This document shows positions 1 through 9,173 of a stretch of DNA of 64,000 bases, one piece after another. Within the stretch, counting starts at the first letter, position 1; each line of letters opens with the position of its first letter. Source of the stretch: Ectobacillus panaciterrae DSM 19096 (GTDB lineage Bacteria; Bacillota; Bacilli; Bacillales; Bacillaceae_G); NCBI RefSeq assembly GCF_000430785.1, contig NZ_AUMR01000015.1:43515-107514 (forward strand), in the 5' to 3' direction. The position numbers and the translations under genes were made by a program. The notes beneath the pieces are model-generated. The model did not search any database. It was given only the letters and a program-made list of their open reading frames with translations, and was not told the DNA's origin.

Positions 1-555
1 GAATTGGTAGAACGTGCACAGACTAGCCTTGCGGCGCGCGGTGTAGAGTTTATAACAGGTACACCGGTTACGAAGATGGAACAGTTCGCTGTTGAGTTGA
101 AAGATGGCAGAACGATTGAAACGAAAACGATGGTGTGGACAGGCGGCGTTCAAGGTAATTCTGTCGTTGCGAATTCAGGAATTGAAGTGAATCGCGGACG
201 TGCGCTCGTAAACGAATTCCTTCAATCTACATCCCATCAAGACGTATTCCTTGCCGGCGACAGCGCAGTTGTTATGGGTCCTGAAGGACGCCCGTATCCT
301 CCTACAGCGCAGTTAGCATGGCAAATGGGTGAAACGATTGGCTATAACTTGTTCGCTTACCTTAAAGGCGGTGCAATGGAAGAATTAACTCCTGTTTTCT
401 CCGGAACATTAGGAAGCCTTGGCCGTAAAGATGCAATCGGTACAATCGGTGGAAATAAAACGCAATTAAAAGGTTTACCGGCATCATTAATGAAGGAAGC
501 AAGTAATGTTCGTTATCTGTCCCATATTAAAGGACTATTTGCTTTAGCGTATTAA
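1..555 (+). CDS. ndh: NDH-2 type NADH dehydrogenase, C-terminal part (5' end outside window)
   Basis: This is the C-terminal ~184 residues of a single-subunit FAD NADH:quinone oxidoreductase, which feeds electrons from NADH into the menaquinone pool at the membrane face. Visible are the second FAD-binding signature FLAGDSAVV, the following PYPPTAQLAWQMG segment typical of NDH-2, and the hydrophobic tail ending in GLFALAY. The frame is open to base 1, so the gene is cut by the window edge and is not broken. It converges on the thiolase operon, with two hairpins between them. Confidence 0.9.
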   Translation, partial: ELVERAQTSLAARGVEFITGTPVTKMEQFAVELKDGRTIETKTMVWTGGVQGNSVVANSGIEVNRGRALVNEFLQSTSHQDVFLAGDSAVVMGPEGRPYPPTAQLAWQMGETIGYNLFAYLKGGAMEELTPVFSGTLGSLGRKDAIGTIGGNKTQLKGLPASLMKEASNVRYLSHIKGLFALAY

Positions 556-562
556 TTTGGTT

Positions 563-601
563 GAAGACCCCCGCTTAGCAGAACTTGAAGCGGGGGTCTT
601 C
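563..601 (+). terminator. Hairpin after ndh
   Basis: A perfect 14-bp stem (GAAGACCCCCGCTT pairs with 588-601) follows the ndh stop within 10 bases. The U-tract is poor, so termination may rely partly on the second hairpin just downstream. Confidence 0.65.
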
Positions 602-615
602 TTGCCAAAATGATA

Positions 616-657
616 AAAAAGGGCAGCCCTCACCTGAGAGTAAGGGCTGTCCTTTTT
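616..657. terminator. Bidirectional terminator between convergent genes
   Basis: An A5-GGGCAGCCCT arm pairs with AGGGCTGTCC-T5. A and T tracts on both sides fit a terminator working for ndh (rightward) and for the thiolase operon (leftward). Confidence 0.8.
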
Positions 658-724
658 CAGTAATAATTTGGTTGTGATTAGGTTAATTTCATATTAGCAT
701 AATACGTGTAATTGCTCTATGCTT

Positions 725-1876
725 CTATAATCTTTCGATAATCGTTGCCGTGGACATGCCGTGACCGATACAAATCGTCAATAGCCCGTAGCGGCCGTTT
801 CGTCGCTCCAATTCATGCAGCAAGGATGTCATAAGCTTTGCGCCTGTCGCCCCGAGCGGATGTCCGAGAGCGATGGCTCCGCCGTTCACGTTCACCTTGC
901 TTAAATCCGCACCAATCTCCTTTTGCCATGCCAGCACAACAGAAGCAAAAGCCTCGTTGATTTCGACAAGATCGATATCACGGATGGATAAGCCGGACTT
1001 TTCTAATACCTTTTTCGTAGCGGGAATGACGCCGTCCAGCATAAGCGTCGGATCAGAACCGATGACTACTTGATTGACGATTCGCGCGCGCGGCTTTAAA
1101 CCCAGCGCCTTAGCCCGATTCCGGTTCATCAGCAATACTGCAGCCGCCCCGTCACTCATTTGACTGGCATTTCCAGCTGTAATAGCTCCATTTTCTTTAA
1201 AAACAGGTCTTAAACCTGCAAGAATTCCAAGCGATGTATCCGCCCGCGGCCCTTCATCCTTTGTAACCAGCACTTCATTTCCTTTTTTATCCAATCCTTG
1301 TACAGGAACCGTTTCTTGTTCAAACTTCCCTTCCGCAATGGCACGCAGCGCACGCTGATGGCTTTCATGTGCATATGCGTCCAGCTGTTCCTTCGTAATG
1401 CCGTATTTTTCAGCAACGAGCTCCGCGGAAATACCCTGATGAATGAAGTTATACTTTTCATGCAAGCTCTTTGGTATCGTCTTTTCATTGCCGTCGCTTA
1501 AAATCGGCACCTTCGTCATATGCTCCACGCCCGCAGCGATGGTAATATCCATATCGCCGGATTTTATTTCCTGCGCCGCGAAATGAATAGCCTGCTGACC
1601 GGAGCCGCACATACGGTTGATCGTAACAGCCGGAACCGTAATCGGATAGCCTGCTTCAAGCGCAGCTAAACGTCCGATATTGTAGCCCTGTTCCTCGATT
1701 GGCGTCACACACCCCATTACTACATCTTCAATCAGACTCTTATCCAAGCCTGCCCGCTTCGTCACTTCGCCAAGCGCGGCAGCTGCAAGCTGAACAGGAT
1801 GCAGCTCGCGAAACGCGCCGTTTCGTTTACCGACAGGCGTGCGGACAGCTTCTACGATTACAACATCCCGAGTCAT
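725..1876 (-). CDS. Thiolase (acetyl-CoA C-acyltransferase)
   Basis: A 383-residue thiolase, full length for the family. It cleaves 3-ketoacyl-CoA to acetyl-CoA plus a shortened acyl-CoA, or does the reverse. The acyl-accepting Cys90 lies in NRMCGSGQQ; the active-site blocks NGGAIALGHPLG and CIGHGMS are intact. Its ATG overlaps the stop of the upstream 3-hydroxyacyl-CoA dehydrogenase gene by 4 bases (ATGA), so the two are translationally coupled at the 3' end of a leftward five-gene operon. The context favours a degradative (FadA-like) role over a biosynthetic one. Confidence 0.92.
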   Translation of the reverse strand: MTRDVVIVEAVRTPVGKRNGAFRELHPVQLAAAALGEVTKRAGLDKSLIEDVVMGCVTPIEEQGYNIGRLAALEAGYPITVPAVTINRMCGSGQQAIHFAAQEIKSGDMDITIAAGVEHMTKVPILSDGNEKTIPKSLHEKYNFIHQGISAELVAEKYGITKEQLDAYAHESHQRALRAIAEGKFEQETVPVQGLDKKGNEVLVTKDEGPRADTSLGILAGLRPVFKENGAITAGNASQMSDGAAAVLLMNRNRAKALGLKPRARIVNQVVIGSDPTLMLDGVIPATKKVLEKSGLSIRDIDLVEINEAFASVVLAWQKEIGADLSKVNVNGGAIALGHPLGATGAKLMTSLLHELERRNGRYGLLTICIGHGMSTATIIERL

Positions 1877-2424
1877 CGTTTTACGCCTTCCTTTTCTTTT
1901 GTATAGTCATAAAAGCCTTTGCCTGTTTTTTTGCCGAGATGGCCCGCTTCTACAAGTTTCACGAGCGCTTGCGGCGCACGGAAGCGCTCGCCGAATGCCT
2001 CTGTCAAACCTTGACTGGCAAATAGCATTGTATCAAGACCCACATAATCCGCAAGCTCAAACGGTCCCATCGGATAGTTTAAGCCGAGACGAATCGCTTT
2101 ATCGATTTCCTCTTTGCCCGCTACGCCTTCTTCTTTCAGCGCAAGATTTTCAGGCACAGCTTCAATCACAAGCTCTACATCCTTACATGCTTCTTCAAGC
2201 GTCGTTACGGCAACAATGTTTGCAACAATCTCTTGCGCTTCTTCCTCCGTCATGCGCCCTGCTTTTACGAATCGGCTTAAACTCTTCGTAATGCCGCTAT
2301 ATGCTTTTTGCAGGCTTTCTTCTGACACATCATACAGCTTGACACCCTTGCCGCCCATCGCCAACGCCTGTGCGATGCCGCTTCCCATAATGCCTGAACC
2401 GATTACTGAAATGTTTTGTATCAT
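1873..2424 (-). pseudogene. 3-hydroxyacyl-CoA dehydrogenase with in-frame internal deletion
   Basis: The N-terminus (ISVIGSGIMGSGIAQ, a Rossmann GxGxxG) and the C-terminal domain (EEGVAGKEEIDKAIRLG through KKTGKGFYDY) are clearly 3-hydroxybutyryl-CoA-dehydrogenase-like. The protein is only 183 residues against roughly 280-290 in the family. The text jumps from AVPENLALK straight to EEGVAGKEE. This removes the rest of the Rossmann domain, including the segment that normally carries the NTSS and HFFNP motifs with the catalytic His. The frame is kept, so a protein may be made, but dehydrogenase activity is very unlikely. The start has a strong GGAGGAG site. Confidence 0.85.
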
Positions 2425-2520
2425 CTCTGCTCCTCCTTATTGTTCAGCCAGCGCATGCTTTACTTGCTCGCGCAATGCTTGCTTTAAAAACTTTCCGATA
2501 AAAACGGAAACACAGGATCA

Positions 2521-3633
2521 TCATACGAAGATTCCTCCAATAATTTCTTTTTCTTGTAATCTCACAATTTCTGATTCTGCTAAACCGAGCTGCTCCAGTA
2601 CTTCCTTCGTTTGTTCTCCTAGACCGGGTGGCTGAACGAATTCAGGTTTTGCATGCGTATATACATAGGAATCTTTCATCAAGTGCGCCGTATACGGAGC
2701 ATGTGCCAGTTCGCCTGTTTCGAAAACCGGAGTGAGACAGCAATCCGCTTCTAGCGCCGCTTTCGCCCAATAAGCGAACGGCTTGCTTTTGAAGTATGCT
2801 TTTATTTCTTCGTATACACTTTCCCCTTCACGAGCCTTTGCATATTGCTGTTCAATCCAATTCTCTCGTCCGGCATAGCAGCAAAAGCGCTCCCAAAACT
2901 TTTTCTCTACCGCCCCAAGAGCGACAAATCGTTCATCGCTTGTTTCGTACAAGCAATAGGAGACAATTGTGCCGCCTAACACATCAAGTCCATGCTGCTT
3001 GCCGAATAAATCGTGCAGCATAACATGACTGTTCATCAGCATCGTCAAGCTGTCCGTCAGCGAAATGTCGAGATAGCAGCCGTATCCGGTACGTTCCCGC
3101 CTGAATAGTGCACCGAGTATTTTCTCGCTCGTCAGCATGCCGCCGATTTCATCTCCAAGCGTAAGCTTCGGATGGACAGGGACACCGTCGCTGCTTTTCA
3201 GCTGTGCGAGTACACCGCTGACCGACATAAAATTCAAATCGTGCCCCGCCAGATGAGAATGCGGATGTTGTTGTCCGTAACCGGTTACAGACGCATAAAT
3301 CAGCTTCGGATTGTGCTCCTTCGCTTCCTCATACCCGAGACCAAAGCGGGACATGACACCCGGGCGAAAGCTTTCCACAACAACGTCTGCTTGCTTCATA
3401 AGCCGAAGCGCAACTTGTACGCCCTCTGCTTCTTTCACGTTTATGCTGACGCTTTTTTTATTTCGGTTATTTGCAGCAAACAGAGCGCGGCTTTCCTGGT
3501 CAAAGCCCCTTGCCAAATCTCCGAATAATGGCTCTATCTTGATAACCTCCGCCCCTAAATCAGCGAGACGGAGTGTGGCGTACGGACCGGGCAAATAATG
3601 CGAAAAATCGAGCACTGTAATTCCGCTAAGCAT
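2521..3633 (-). CDS. CaiB/BaiF family CoA transferase or racemase (AMACR-like)
   Basis: A 370-residue class III CoA-transferase fold protein. The N-terminus (GITVLDFSHYLPGPYATLRLADLGAEVIK, given here as its gist) and RNKKSVSINVKEAEG are signatures of the family. AGHDLNFMSVSG and the following GDEIGG segment match the His and Asp region of alpha-methylacyl-CoA racemases better than formyl-CoA transferases. It lies two bases downstream of the acyl-CoA dehydrogenase in the same operon, so a branched-chain or methyl-branched acyl-CoA step is plausible. The exact substrate cannot be read from sequence. Confidence 0.85.
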   Translation of the reverse strand: MLSGITVLDFSHYLPGPYATLRLADLGAEVIKIEPLFGDLARGFDQESRALFAANNRNKKSVSINVKEAEGVQVALRLMKQADVVVESFRPGVMSRFGLGYEEAKEHNPKLIYASVTGYGQQHPHSHLAGHDLNFMSVSGVLAQLKSSDGVPVHPKLTLGDEIGGMLTSEKILGALFRRERTGYGCYLDISLTDSLTMLMNSHVMLHDLFGKQHGLDVLGGTIVSYCLYETSDERFVALGAVEKKFWERFCCYAGRENWIEQQYAKAREGESVYEEIKAYFKSKPFAYWAKAALEADCCLTPVFETGELAHAPYTAHLMKDSYVYTHAKPEFVQPPGLGEQTKEVLEQLGLAESEIVRLQEKEIIGGIFV

Positions 3634-3635
3634 TG

Positions 3636-4775
3636 CTACAGCCCCATATCCTTTGCAATAATCATTTTCATGACCTCGTTCGTGCCGGCGTAAATGGAAC
3701 TAACCGGAATGTCCCGATAACGCCGCGCGATTTCATACTCCTCCATATATCCGTATCCGCCGTGCAGCTGCATGCATTCCGCCGCAACCTTTTTTGCCAA
3801 GTCTGTCAGCCACCATTTTGCCATCGAAACCTTAGTTACAACGTTTTCCCCGTTCATGTGCGCAAAGATGCATTCGTCCACGAATGTGCTGCCGATTTCG
3901 ATTTCTGTGAGCATTTCAGCCAAGCGGAATTGAACGGTTTGAAAATCGCTGATGCTTTTACCGAACGCTTTTCGCTGCTTCACATAGCCTCTTGTTTGTT
4001 CAAACATGACGCGCGCCGCTGTTTTTGCCGCAATCGCTACGACGAGACGTTCCTGCTGCAGCTGCTGCATCAAATAATAAAACCCTTTTCCTTCCTCGCC
4101 TAACAAATTCGCAGTCGGCACCTGCGCATCTTCAAACAGAAGCTCAGCCGTATCCTGACTGTGCAAGCCGATCTTCTCAAGCTTTTTTCCTCTTTTGAAT
4201 CCTTCTGTTCCCCGCTCTATGACAAGGAGACTGATTCCTTTATGGGAAGCCTTCGGGTCCGTTTTGCATACAACAACAACGAGATCGGCATGAATACCAT
4301 TTGTAATAAACGTTTTTTCACCGTTGACAATATAATGGTCTCCTTCTTTGCGGGCAGTCGTACGTATGCCTGCAAGATCAGAGCCTGCGCCCGGTTCTGT
4401 CATTGCAATGGCCGTAATATACTCACCTGTTACGCATTTCGGAAGCCAACGCTTTTTTTGTTCCTCCGTCCCGTAATGAACAAGATACGGCACTACAATA
4501 TCATTATGAAGCCCGATTCCCACTAGGCTGGAACCAACCTTTTCAAGCTCTTCATTCATTACAGCAGAATAGCCGAAGTCCGCATTGCAGCCGCCGTACA
4601 CCTCGTCTGTCATCGGAGCAAGAAACCCGTTTCTGCCCATCTTCTCCCACAGCGCGCGAGGAATGATGCCTTCTTTTTCCCATTGGCTGTAGAACGGGTA
4701 TGCTTCTTTTTCAAGAAATTTGCGGAGAGCATCACGAAATATATGATGCTCCTCCTGTAAATACCGGGCGCTCAC
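3636..4775 (-). CDS. Acyl-CoA dehydrogenase (long-chain/LCAD-like)
   Basis: A 379-residue FAD flavoprotein of normal length that oxidises acyl-CoA to trans-2-enoyl-CoA. AMTEPGAGSDLAG and EKTFITNG are the FAD/substrate signatures. At the usual catalytic Glu position near the C-terminus it reads IYAGTNEV (Ala). The alternative base seen in LCAD and isovaleryl enzymes is present in the QQERLVVA helix, so the enzyme is probably active with an LCAD-type base. It overlaps the upstream ligase by 4 bases. Confidence 0.9.
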   Translation of the reverse strand: MSARYLQEEHHIFRDALRKFLEKEAYPFYSQWEKEGIIPRALWEKMGRNGFLAPMTDEVYGGCNADFGYSAVMNEELEKVGSSLVGIGLHNDIVVPYLVHYGTEEQKKRWLPKCVTGEYITAIAMTEPGAGSDLAGIRTTARKEGDHYIVNGEKTFITNGIHADLVVVVCKTDPKASHKGISLLVIERGTEGFKRGKKLEKIGLHSQDTAELLFEDAQVPTANLLGEEGKGFYYLMQQLQQERLVVAIAAKTAARVMFEQTRGYVKQRKAFGKSISDFQTVQFRLAEMLTEIEIGSTFVDECIFAHMNGENVVTKVSMAKWWLTDLAKKVAAECMQLHGGYGYMEEYEIARRYRDIPVSSIYAGTNEVMKMIIAKDMGL

Positions 4776-6331
4776 TTCGCTTTCTCCTCTGCCGCTTCAT
4801 TTCGCAAAATGAATTTTTGTATTTTTCCGCTCGCATTGCGCGGCAATTGCTTAACAAATACGTAACGGCGCGGACGCTTGTACTGCGCAAGCTTATCGCT
4901 GTTTTTGCAATAGTCATCAAGTATTTCTGCTGTAAGCTTGGCATCTTTAGGCACAATGTATGCAATAACCCGCTGCCCCCATAAATCGTCCCGTTCTCCT
5001 AAAACGGCTACGTCCAGCACGCCGGGATGCGTATATAAAAAGTCCTCAACCTCGCGCGGATAAATGTTTTCACCACCGCTGATCACCATGTCGTCCACGC
5101 GGTCTGCGATATATAAATAGCCGTCATCGTCAAAGTAGCCGAGATCTCTGGAATGATACCAGCCTTTATACAGCGCTTTTTCTGTCGCTTCCTCGCGGTT
5201 AAAATAGCCGGCCATCACGCACGGACCGCGCATGATAATTTCACCCACTTCATACGGCGGCAGCAGATCATCCGGTTCAGACGGACCGTCTTTATTCGGA
5301 CGCACAACACGAATCTCATGGTTAAAGCCGGGCTTTCCGGCCGACCCGACCTTAGAAAGCTGCTCATGCTCGCGGAGGAACGTAACAGCCGGCCCCATTT
5401 CCGTCATGCCGTACGCCTGCACCAAAGCAACCTGCAAACGCTCATCACATTCCTTGATCAGTGCAGGCGCCATCGGAGCTGCCCCGTACAAACCGCGCTG
5501 CAGGGAGGATAAGTCAAATTGCGATACATCTTCTTGTAAAATCATGTTCCACATCGTTGGAGCAAGAAATAATGTCGTAATGCGCTCGCTCCCAATCGTG
5601 TGCAGAACGGCCTTCGGATCGAAATGATGCAAAATCACATTCGCTCCCCCGCTGTGCACGCGCGGAATGAAGCAGCAGTGCAGCTCGGCACAGTGGAACA
5701 ACGGCGCTGTCACAAGTCCTCTCGTTTCACCGCTTACGCTCAAATAAGCGTTGCACATGATGCTTTGATCCGTAATTTCACGATGACGGTGCAGTACACC
5801 CTTTGGATGACCTGTTGTTCCGCTCGTATACATAATGGAGCATATATCGTTTTCTGTTACGTCTGCTGGCTGGAATTCAGATGATGCGGCTTGTACTTTT
5901 TCAGCATATGATGCAGCAAAGTTTGGAGGCTGTTCGTCAATATACCAAAACTCGATATGAGGAAATTGATCATGAGTGTTTTCCACGATTGGAAGCAGCT
6001 GCTGCTCGAACAGGACGATTTTCGGCGATGCATCCTGCAAAATATATGCCAGCTCGCCCGGCTTCAAGCGGAAGTTAATCGGATTAAATACGGCGCCGAT
6101 TTTGGCACACGCAAAGCAAGCGGTCACTAGCTCATTGCAATTGAACAAAAACGAGGATACACGGTCACCCTTTCGCACCCCGCTTTGCTGCAATGCATTC
6201 GCAAGCTTATCCACCTGCTCCGACCACTGCTTGTACGTCCAGCGAATATTCCGGTCCGGCTCTACAATCGCTTCTCGGTGAGGGTAATTACTCGTTGTAA
6301 TCTCCAACAGTTTTCCTAATGTTACATACAT
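4772..6331 (-). CDS. Acyl-CoA synthetase (AMP-forming ligase)
   Basis: A 519-residue ANL-superfamily ligase, first gene of the leftward acyl-CoA operon. It activates a carboxylic acid with ATP and CoA. The P-loop-like motif YTSGTTGHPKGV, the YGMTEMGP motif, the hinge/adenylate motif GWYHSRDLGYFDDDGY and the C-terminal NASGKIQK lysine are all intact. The start ATG follows GAGGGGGCGG. Medium- or long-chain fatty acids are the likeliest substrate given the downstream beta-oxidation genes. The 195 bases upstream hold a TATAAT-like -10 reading leftward near 6410. Confidence 0.9.
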   Translation of the reverse strand: MYVTLGKLLEITTSNYPHREAIVEPDRNIRWTYKQWSEQVDKLANALQQSGVRKGDRVSSFLFNCNELVTACFACAKIGAVFNPINFRLKPGELAYILQDASPKIVLFEQQLLPIVENTHDQFPHIEFWYIDEQPPNFAASYAEKVQAASSEFQPADVTENDICSIMYTSGTTGHPKGVLHRHREITDQSIMCNAYLSVSGETRGLVTAPLFHCAELHCCFIPRVHSGGANVILHHFDPKAVLHTIGSERITTLFLAPTMWNMILQEDVSQFDLSSLQRGLYGAAPMAPALIKECDERLQVALVQAYGMTEMGPAVTFLREHEQLSKVGSAGKPGFNHEIRVVRPNKDGPSEPDDLLPPYEVGEIIMRGPCVMAGYFNREEATEKALYKGWYHSRDLGYFDDDGYLYIADRVDDMVISGGENIYPREVEDFLYTHPGVLDVAVLGERDDLWGQRVIAYIVPKDAKLTAEILDDYCKNSDKLAQYKRPRRYVFVKQLPRNASGKIQKFILRNEAAEEKAK

Positions 6332-6527
6332 CGTTTCCGCCCCCTCTAATTAAACCGCTTTCATTTGTTTTGTTTGAAGAAATACATATAAAAGATACAC
6401 CTCTTATAATTATAGCAATATTCTGATAATTAAGAGGGAAAACAATCCGACATAATACTCATTTACACAACAAAAACAGACAAATTTCCAAAAACTCATC
6501 CTAACAAAAACACCCTTGAAATCAACT

Positions 6528-7337
6528 TCAAAGGTGCAGCCAAATGATGAGCGCCGTTTTATCATCCGGCCGAATTCCTCGTTCTTTCTCAACCCGTTCC
6601 AACTGTTTTGCATATGCCTCTATTCCATTTGTCCAGACGCATTGCGCTGTTTCGACTAAAGAAAAATCCGGATGAAACAAACCGTCCGAGCAAAGAAATA
6701 ATGCTTCTATCTCAGAACGATTCAATACTCTTGTTTGAATATAAAATGCCGCTTCTTTCATCCCGTTCGCAACTGCATACCCATCCGGCGTATTCGCCAT
6801 GGAACGGTTATACAGAAGACGCTCGGCAGGATTTAAAAAATGACTCTCTTGCGGCACCGGCAGACCGCTCATGCGATCGCGTTCTCTCTTTATTTTCGCA
6901 CGTTCGCTGATGCCTCTTACCGTGTCTGTCGTAATCACTTCCGCTCTTCCGTCTTTATACTTGGCGACAATCATGCAGTCGCCGAGCTGCGCGCAATGAA
7001 TAATTTTGTCCGTTATGCTTACAGCGGCAATGCAGGTGCACCAAAGCTGATGCCGCTGTGTCCTGTCTATTCCGTACCTATCCATTTTCTTGCCAAGAAG
7101 CTCGTTGGCTTTTACGATGCCCGCTGCCAGAGGCTCATGTGCATCAGCCTCTTCAAAGTATGCTTGAAATAGATGAGAGGCGAGATAAGCTCCGTTATGA
7201 CCATCCTCGTCTTGAAATGAAACAAGCGGCGTAGCGCCGTCACATACACCGTATATTTGCGCCGTTTCATTTTGAAAATACGCATCCTCGCATTCTTCCT
7301 TAAGCGGACTTTTCTTTTGAAAGCTCGTTACTTTCAT
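6528..7337 (-). CDS. PP2C-family protein phosphatase-like protein
   Basis: About 269 residues with the metal-binding skeleton of PPM/PP2C phosphatases: ECEDAYF, YGVCDGATPL, QLGDCMIV, FLCSDGLF and the C-terminal DDKTALII. All metal-ligating aspartates appear present, so Ser/Thr dephosphorylation (stress or sporulation signalling) is plausible, but no partner gene is adjacent. The ATG at 7337 sits 9 bases after AAGGGG. A GTG three codons upstream is the alternative start. Confidence 0.75.
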   Translation of the reverse strand: MKVTSFQKKSPLKEECEDAYFQNETAQIYGVCDGATPLVSFQDEDGHNGAYLASHLFQAYFEEADAHEPLAAGIVKANELLGKKMDRYGIDRTQRHQLWCTCIAAVSITDKIIHCAQLGDCMIVAKYKDGRAEVITTDTVRGISERAKIKRERDRMSGLPVPQESHFLNPAERLLYNRSMANTPDGYAVANGMKEAAFYIQTRVLNRSEIEALFLCSDGLFHPDFSLVETAQCVWTNGIEAYAKQLERVEKERGIRPDDKTALIIWLHL

Positions 7338-7448
7338 ATCCCTCACCCCTTTTAGTGATACGCTGGAAAACCTTTATATGCTTTTATTGTAAAACATCTA
7401 TGTGACGATTATGTTTTCAATATGTTACATCTTAGTTAGAAAACAGCC

Positions 7449-7626
7449 TATATACAAGTGAATAAAAAAACCGTCTTTTGATAGTGGGGAGAGATTAAAA
7501 GACGTGCAGAAGCGGTCAAACCTTTGTAGCGGTTCATGCAAGGGTAAACCAGAGAGAAGAAGCATACAATATTTCCTTTTGGTTGCACATGGACATGTCG
7601 AAATTATCATTCACTTATATATAATA
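7449..7626 (+). repeat. MITE-like dispersed repeat, copy 1
   Basis: About 178 bp running from TATATACAAGTGAATAAA to ATTCACTTATATATAATA, with ends that are imperfect inverted repeats of one another. It is highly similar to the copies at 12149-12332 (same orientation) and 12916-13100 (inverted), sharing the CCGTCTTTT-ATAGTGGGGAGAGAT and TCAAACCTTTGTAG blocks. It has no coding capacity of its own and lies in the gap between the PP2C and YitT genes. The rest of that gap holds only the promoter for YitT. Confidence 0.85.
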
Positions 7627-7783
7627 GCGCGTATTAAACAAACATATATACATATTTTCAGATTATTCCGATTAGTATAATTTGGCAAAATAAGCTGTTT
7701 TCCCACAAATGGAGAAAATCCCATTATAATTTTTTTAACACTCTTTGATTATCGGTGAAAATTACAGTAAAGGGCGGGGTCGA

Positions 7784-8593
7784 ATGCGCAAGTTGTTCGG
7801 TATAATAATCGGGTCATTATTAGTAGCAATTTCTTTTAACATGTTTCTTATTCCCCATAAAGTCCTCAGCGGCGGCCTGAGCGGCATTGCCATTATCGTT
7901 GGTATTTTAACTCCTTTTAACGCAGGTATGGTGAACTTTTTGCTCAATGCGCCTATTCTCGTGTTAGGGTATATCGGGCTGGGAAAGCGTTTTGTTTTTA
8001 ACACGGTATTGTCAGTGGTTGTCATTTCCGTCGGCATGTACTATATACCCGTGCAGCCGATTGCTAGTGAAGCATTGCTTTCCTCGCTGTTCGGCGGGGT
8101 AATTGCTGGGGCGGGTATCGGTATCGTGCTGAACTGTTACGGTTCGACAGGCGGTTTTGATATAATAGGCATGCTCTTGTCCCGCAAACGAGACATTCAG
8201 CTCGGCGGATTTTTGATTTTCTTGAATGCAGGAGTTATTATCGTTTCAGGCTTTTTCTTTAACTGGGATGCGGCTCTAAACAGCTTGCTTTCCATTTTCG
8301 TAACAGGTAAAGTTATTGATGCGGTTCATACGAAGCACCGCAAGCTGACACTCATGATCGTGACGAATAAAGCGGAGGAAATGAAGCAACGCTTACTATC
8401 GAGCGTTGTGCGCGGCATTACCCTTTTAGAAGGCGAAGGAGCTTATTCTAGCGAAAAAAAGCGGGTGCTCATGACAGTGATTTCCCGTGAGGAGCTGTTT
8501 GGCATCAAATCCTTGATTTCCGAAACAGACCCTCAGGCATTTGTGAATATTACAGAAACAGTAGAAGTATTGGGACTCTTTAGAAGAGGATAA
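7784..8593 (+). CDS. YitT-family membrane protein
   Basis: About 269 residues: five or so N-terminal membrane segments (the YitT/DUF161 part, beginning MRKLFGIIIGSLLVAISFN) followed by a soluble C-terminal DUF2179-type domain from about residue 195 (HRKLTLMIVTNKAEEMK). The ATG at 7784 follows AAGGGCGGGG and is preferred over an upstream start 13 codons earlier. Bacilli carry many paralogues; the function is unproven and transport is suspected. A perfect terminator follows. Confidence 0.85.
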   Translation: MRKLFGIIIGSLLVAISFNMFLIPHKVLSGGLSGIAIIVGILTPFNAGMVNFLLNAPILVLGYIGLGKRFVFNTVLSVVVISVGMYYIPVQPIASEALLSSLFGGVIAGAGIGIVLNCYGSTGGFDIIGMLLSRKRDIQLGGFLIFLNAGVIIVSGFFFNWDAALNSLLSIFVTGKVIDAVHTKHRKLTLMIVTNKAEEMKQRLLSSVVRGITLLEGEGAYSSEKKRVLMTVISREELFGIKSLISETDPQAFVNITETVEVLGLFRRG

Positions 8594-8630
8594 AAAGAAT
8601 TCAGGACGTTGCCCGTCCTGAATTCTTTTT
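8592..8630 (+). terminator. Terminator of the YitT gene
   Basis: AAAAAGAATTCAGGAC pairs with GTCCTGAATTCTTTTT around an 8-base loop, immediately after the stop codon. A- and T-tracts on both sides allow bidirectional use toward the rhodanese gene. Confidence 0.85.
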
Positions 8631-8663
8631 TATATAAAACTGAATAAAAAAATCGTCTTTTGA
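8631..8663 (+). repeat. Solo end of the MITE-like repeat
   Basis: 33 bases starting TATATAAAACTGAATAAA match the left end of the dispersed repeat copies in all but three positions, then similarity stops. It reads as a truncated or excised copy. Confidence 0.55.
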
Positions 8664-8690
8664 AAAAGACAGTACATTCTCGGCTGTTTT

Positions 8691-8993
8691 TTATTTTTCC
8701 GTTTCGCCCTTCCATGCCAGCATGCCGCCGCTCATGTTTTTGACATTATAGCCTCGTTCTGCCAGAAACTCGGATGCTCTGCCGCTTCTGGCGCCGGAAC
8801 GGCATACCATAATATGCTCTTTATCCTCCGGCACTTCTTTCAGGCGGCTCTCGAGTTCTCCAAGCGGGATATGATACGCGCCCGGAATTTTCCCTTGCGC
8901 CACCTCCTCATGCTCGCGCACATCGATGATGTTTACATCCTTTTTGCCGTGAACGAGCTGTTCAACCTCATCAGGCGTAATTTCTTTATACAT
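8691..8993 (-). CDS. Single-domain rhodanese-like sulfurtransferase
   Basis: About 100 residues, one rhodanese domain. The active loop is CRSGARS with the persulfide-carrying Cys, preceded by NIIDVREHEE. The ATG at 8993 lies 8 bases after GGAAGGAG; the longer reading frame upstream lacks a ribosome site. It probably relays sulfane sulfur in the cytoplasm. The acceptor is unknown and no sulfur gene is adjacent. Confidence 0.85.
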   Translation of the reverse strand: MYKEITPDEVEQLVHGKKDVNIIDVREHEEVAQGKIPGAYHIPLGELESRLKEVPEDKEHIMVCRSGARSGRASEFLAERGYNVKNMSGGMLAWKGETEK

Positions 8994-9173
8994 ATGAAAA
9001 TCTCCTTCCGTTAGTATCGTTTGTCCGAACATAGTCTTTCATTTCTGTATAGTATTTATGCGAAAATCATAAGACGGATGCACGATGTGAAAGTCCACTT
9101 ATTCATATTGTACATCAGTACTCTACATACCCAAAATGGTATATATCAAATTAAAAAGACATTTGTTCCATGT

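Noticed and set aside
1839..2635. Rightward frames of 150 and 173 codons
   Set aside because: Antisense to the dehydrogenase, thiolase and CoA-transferase genes; low-complexity shadow text.
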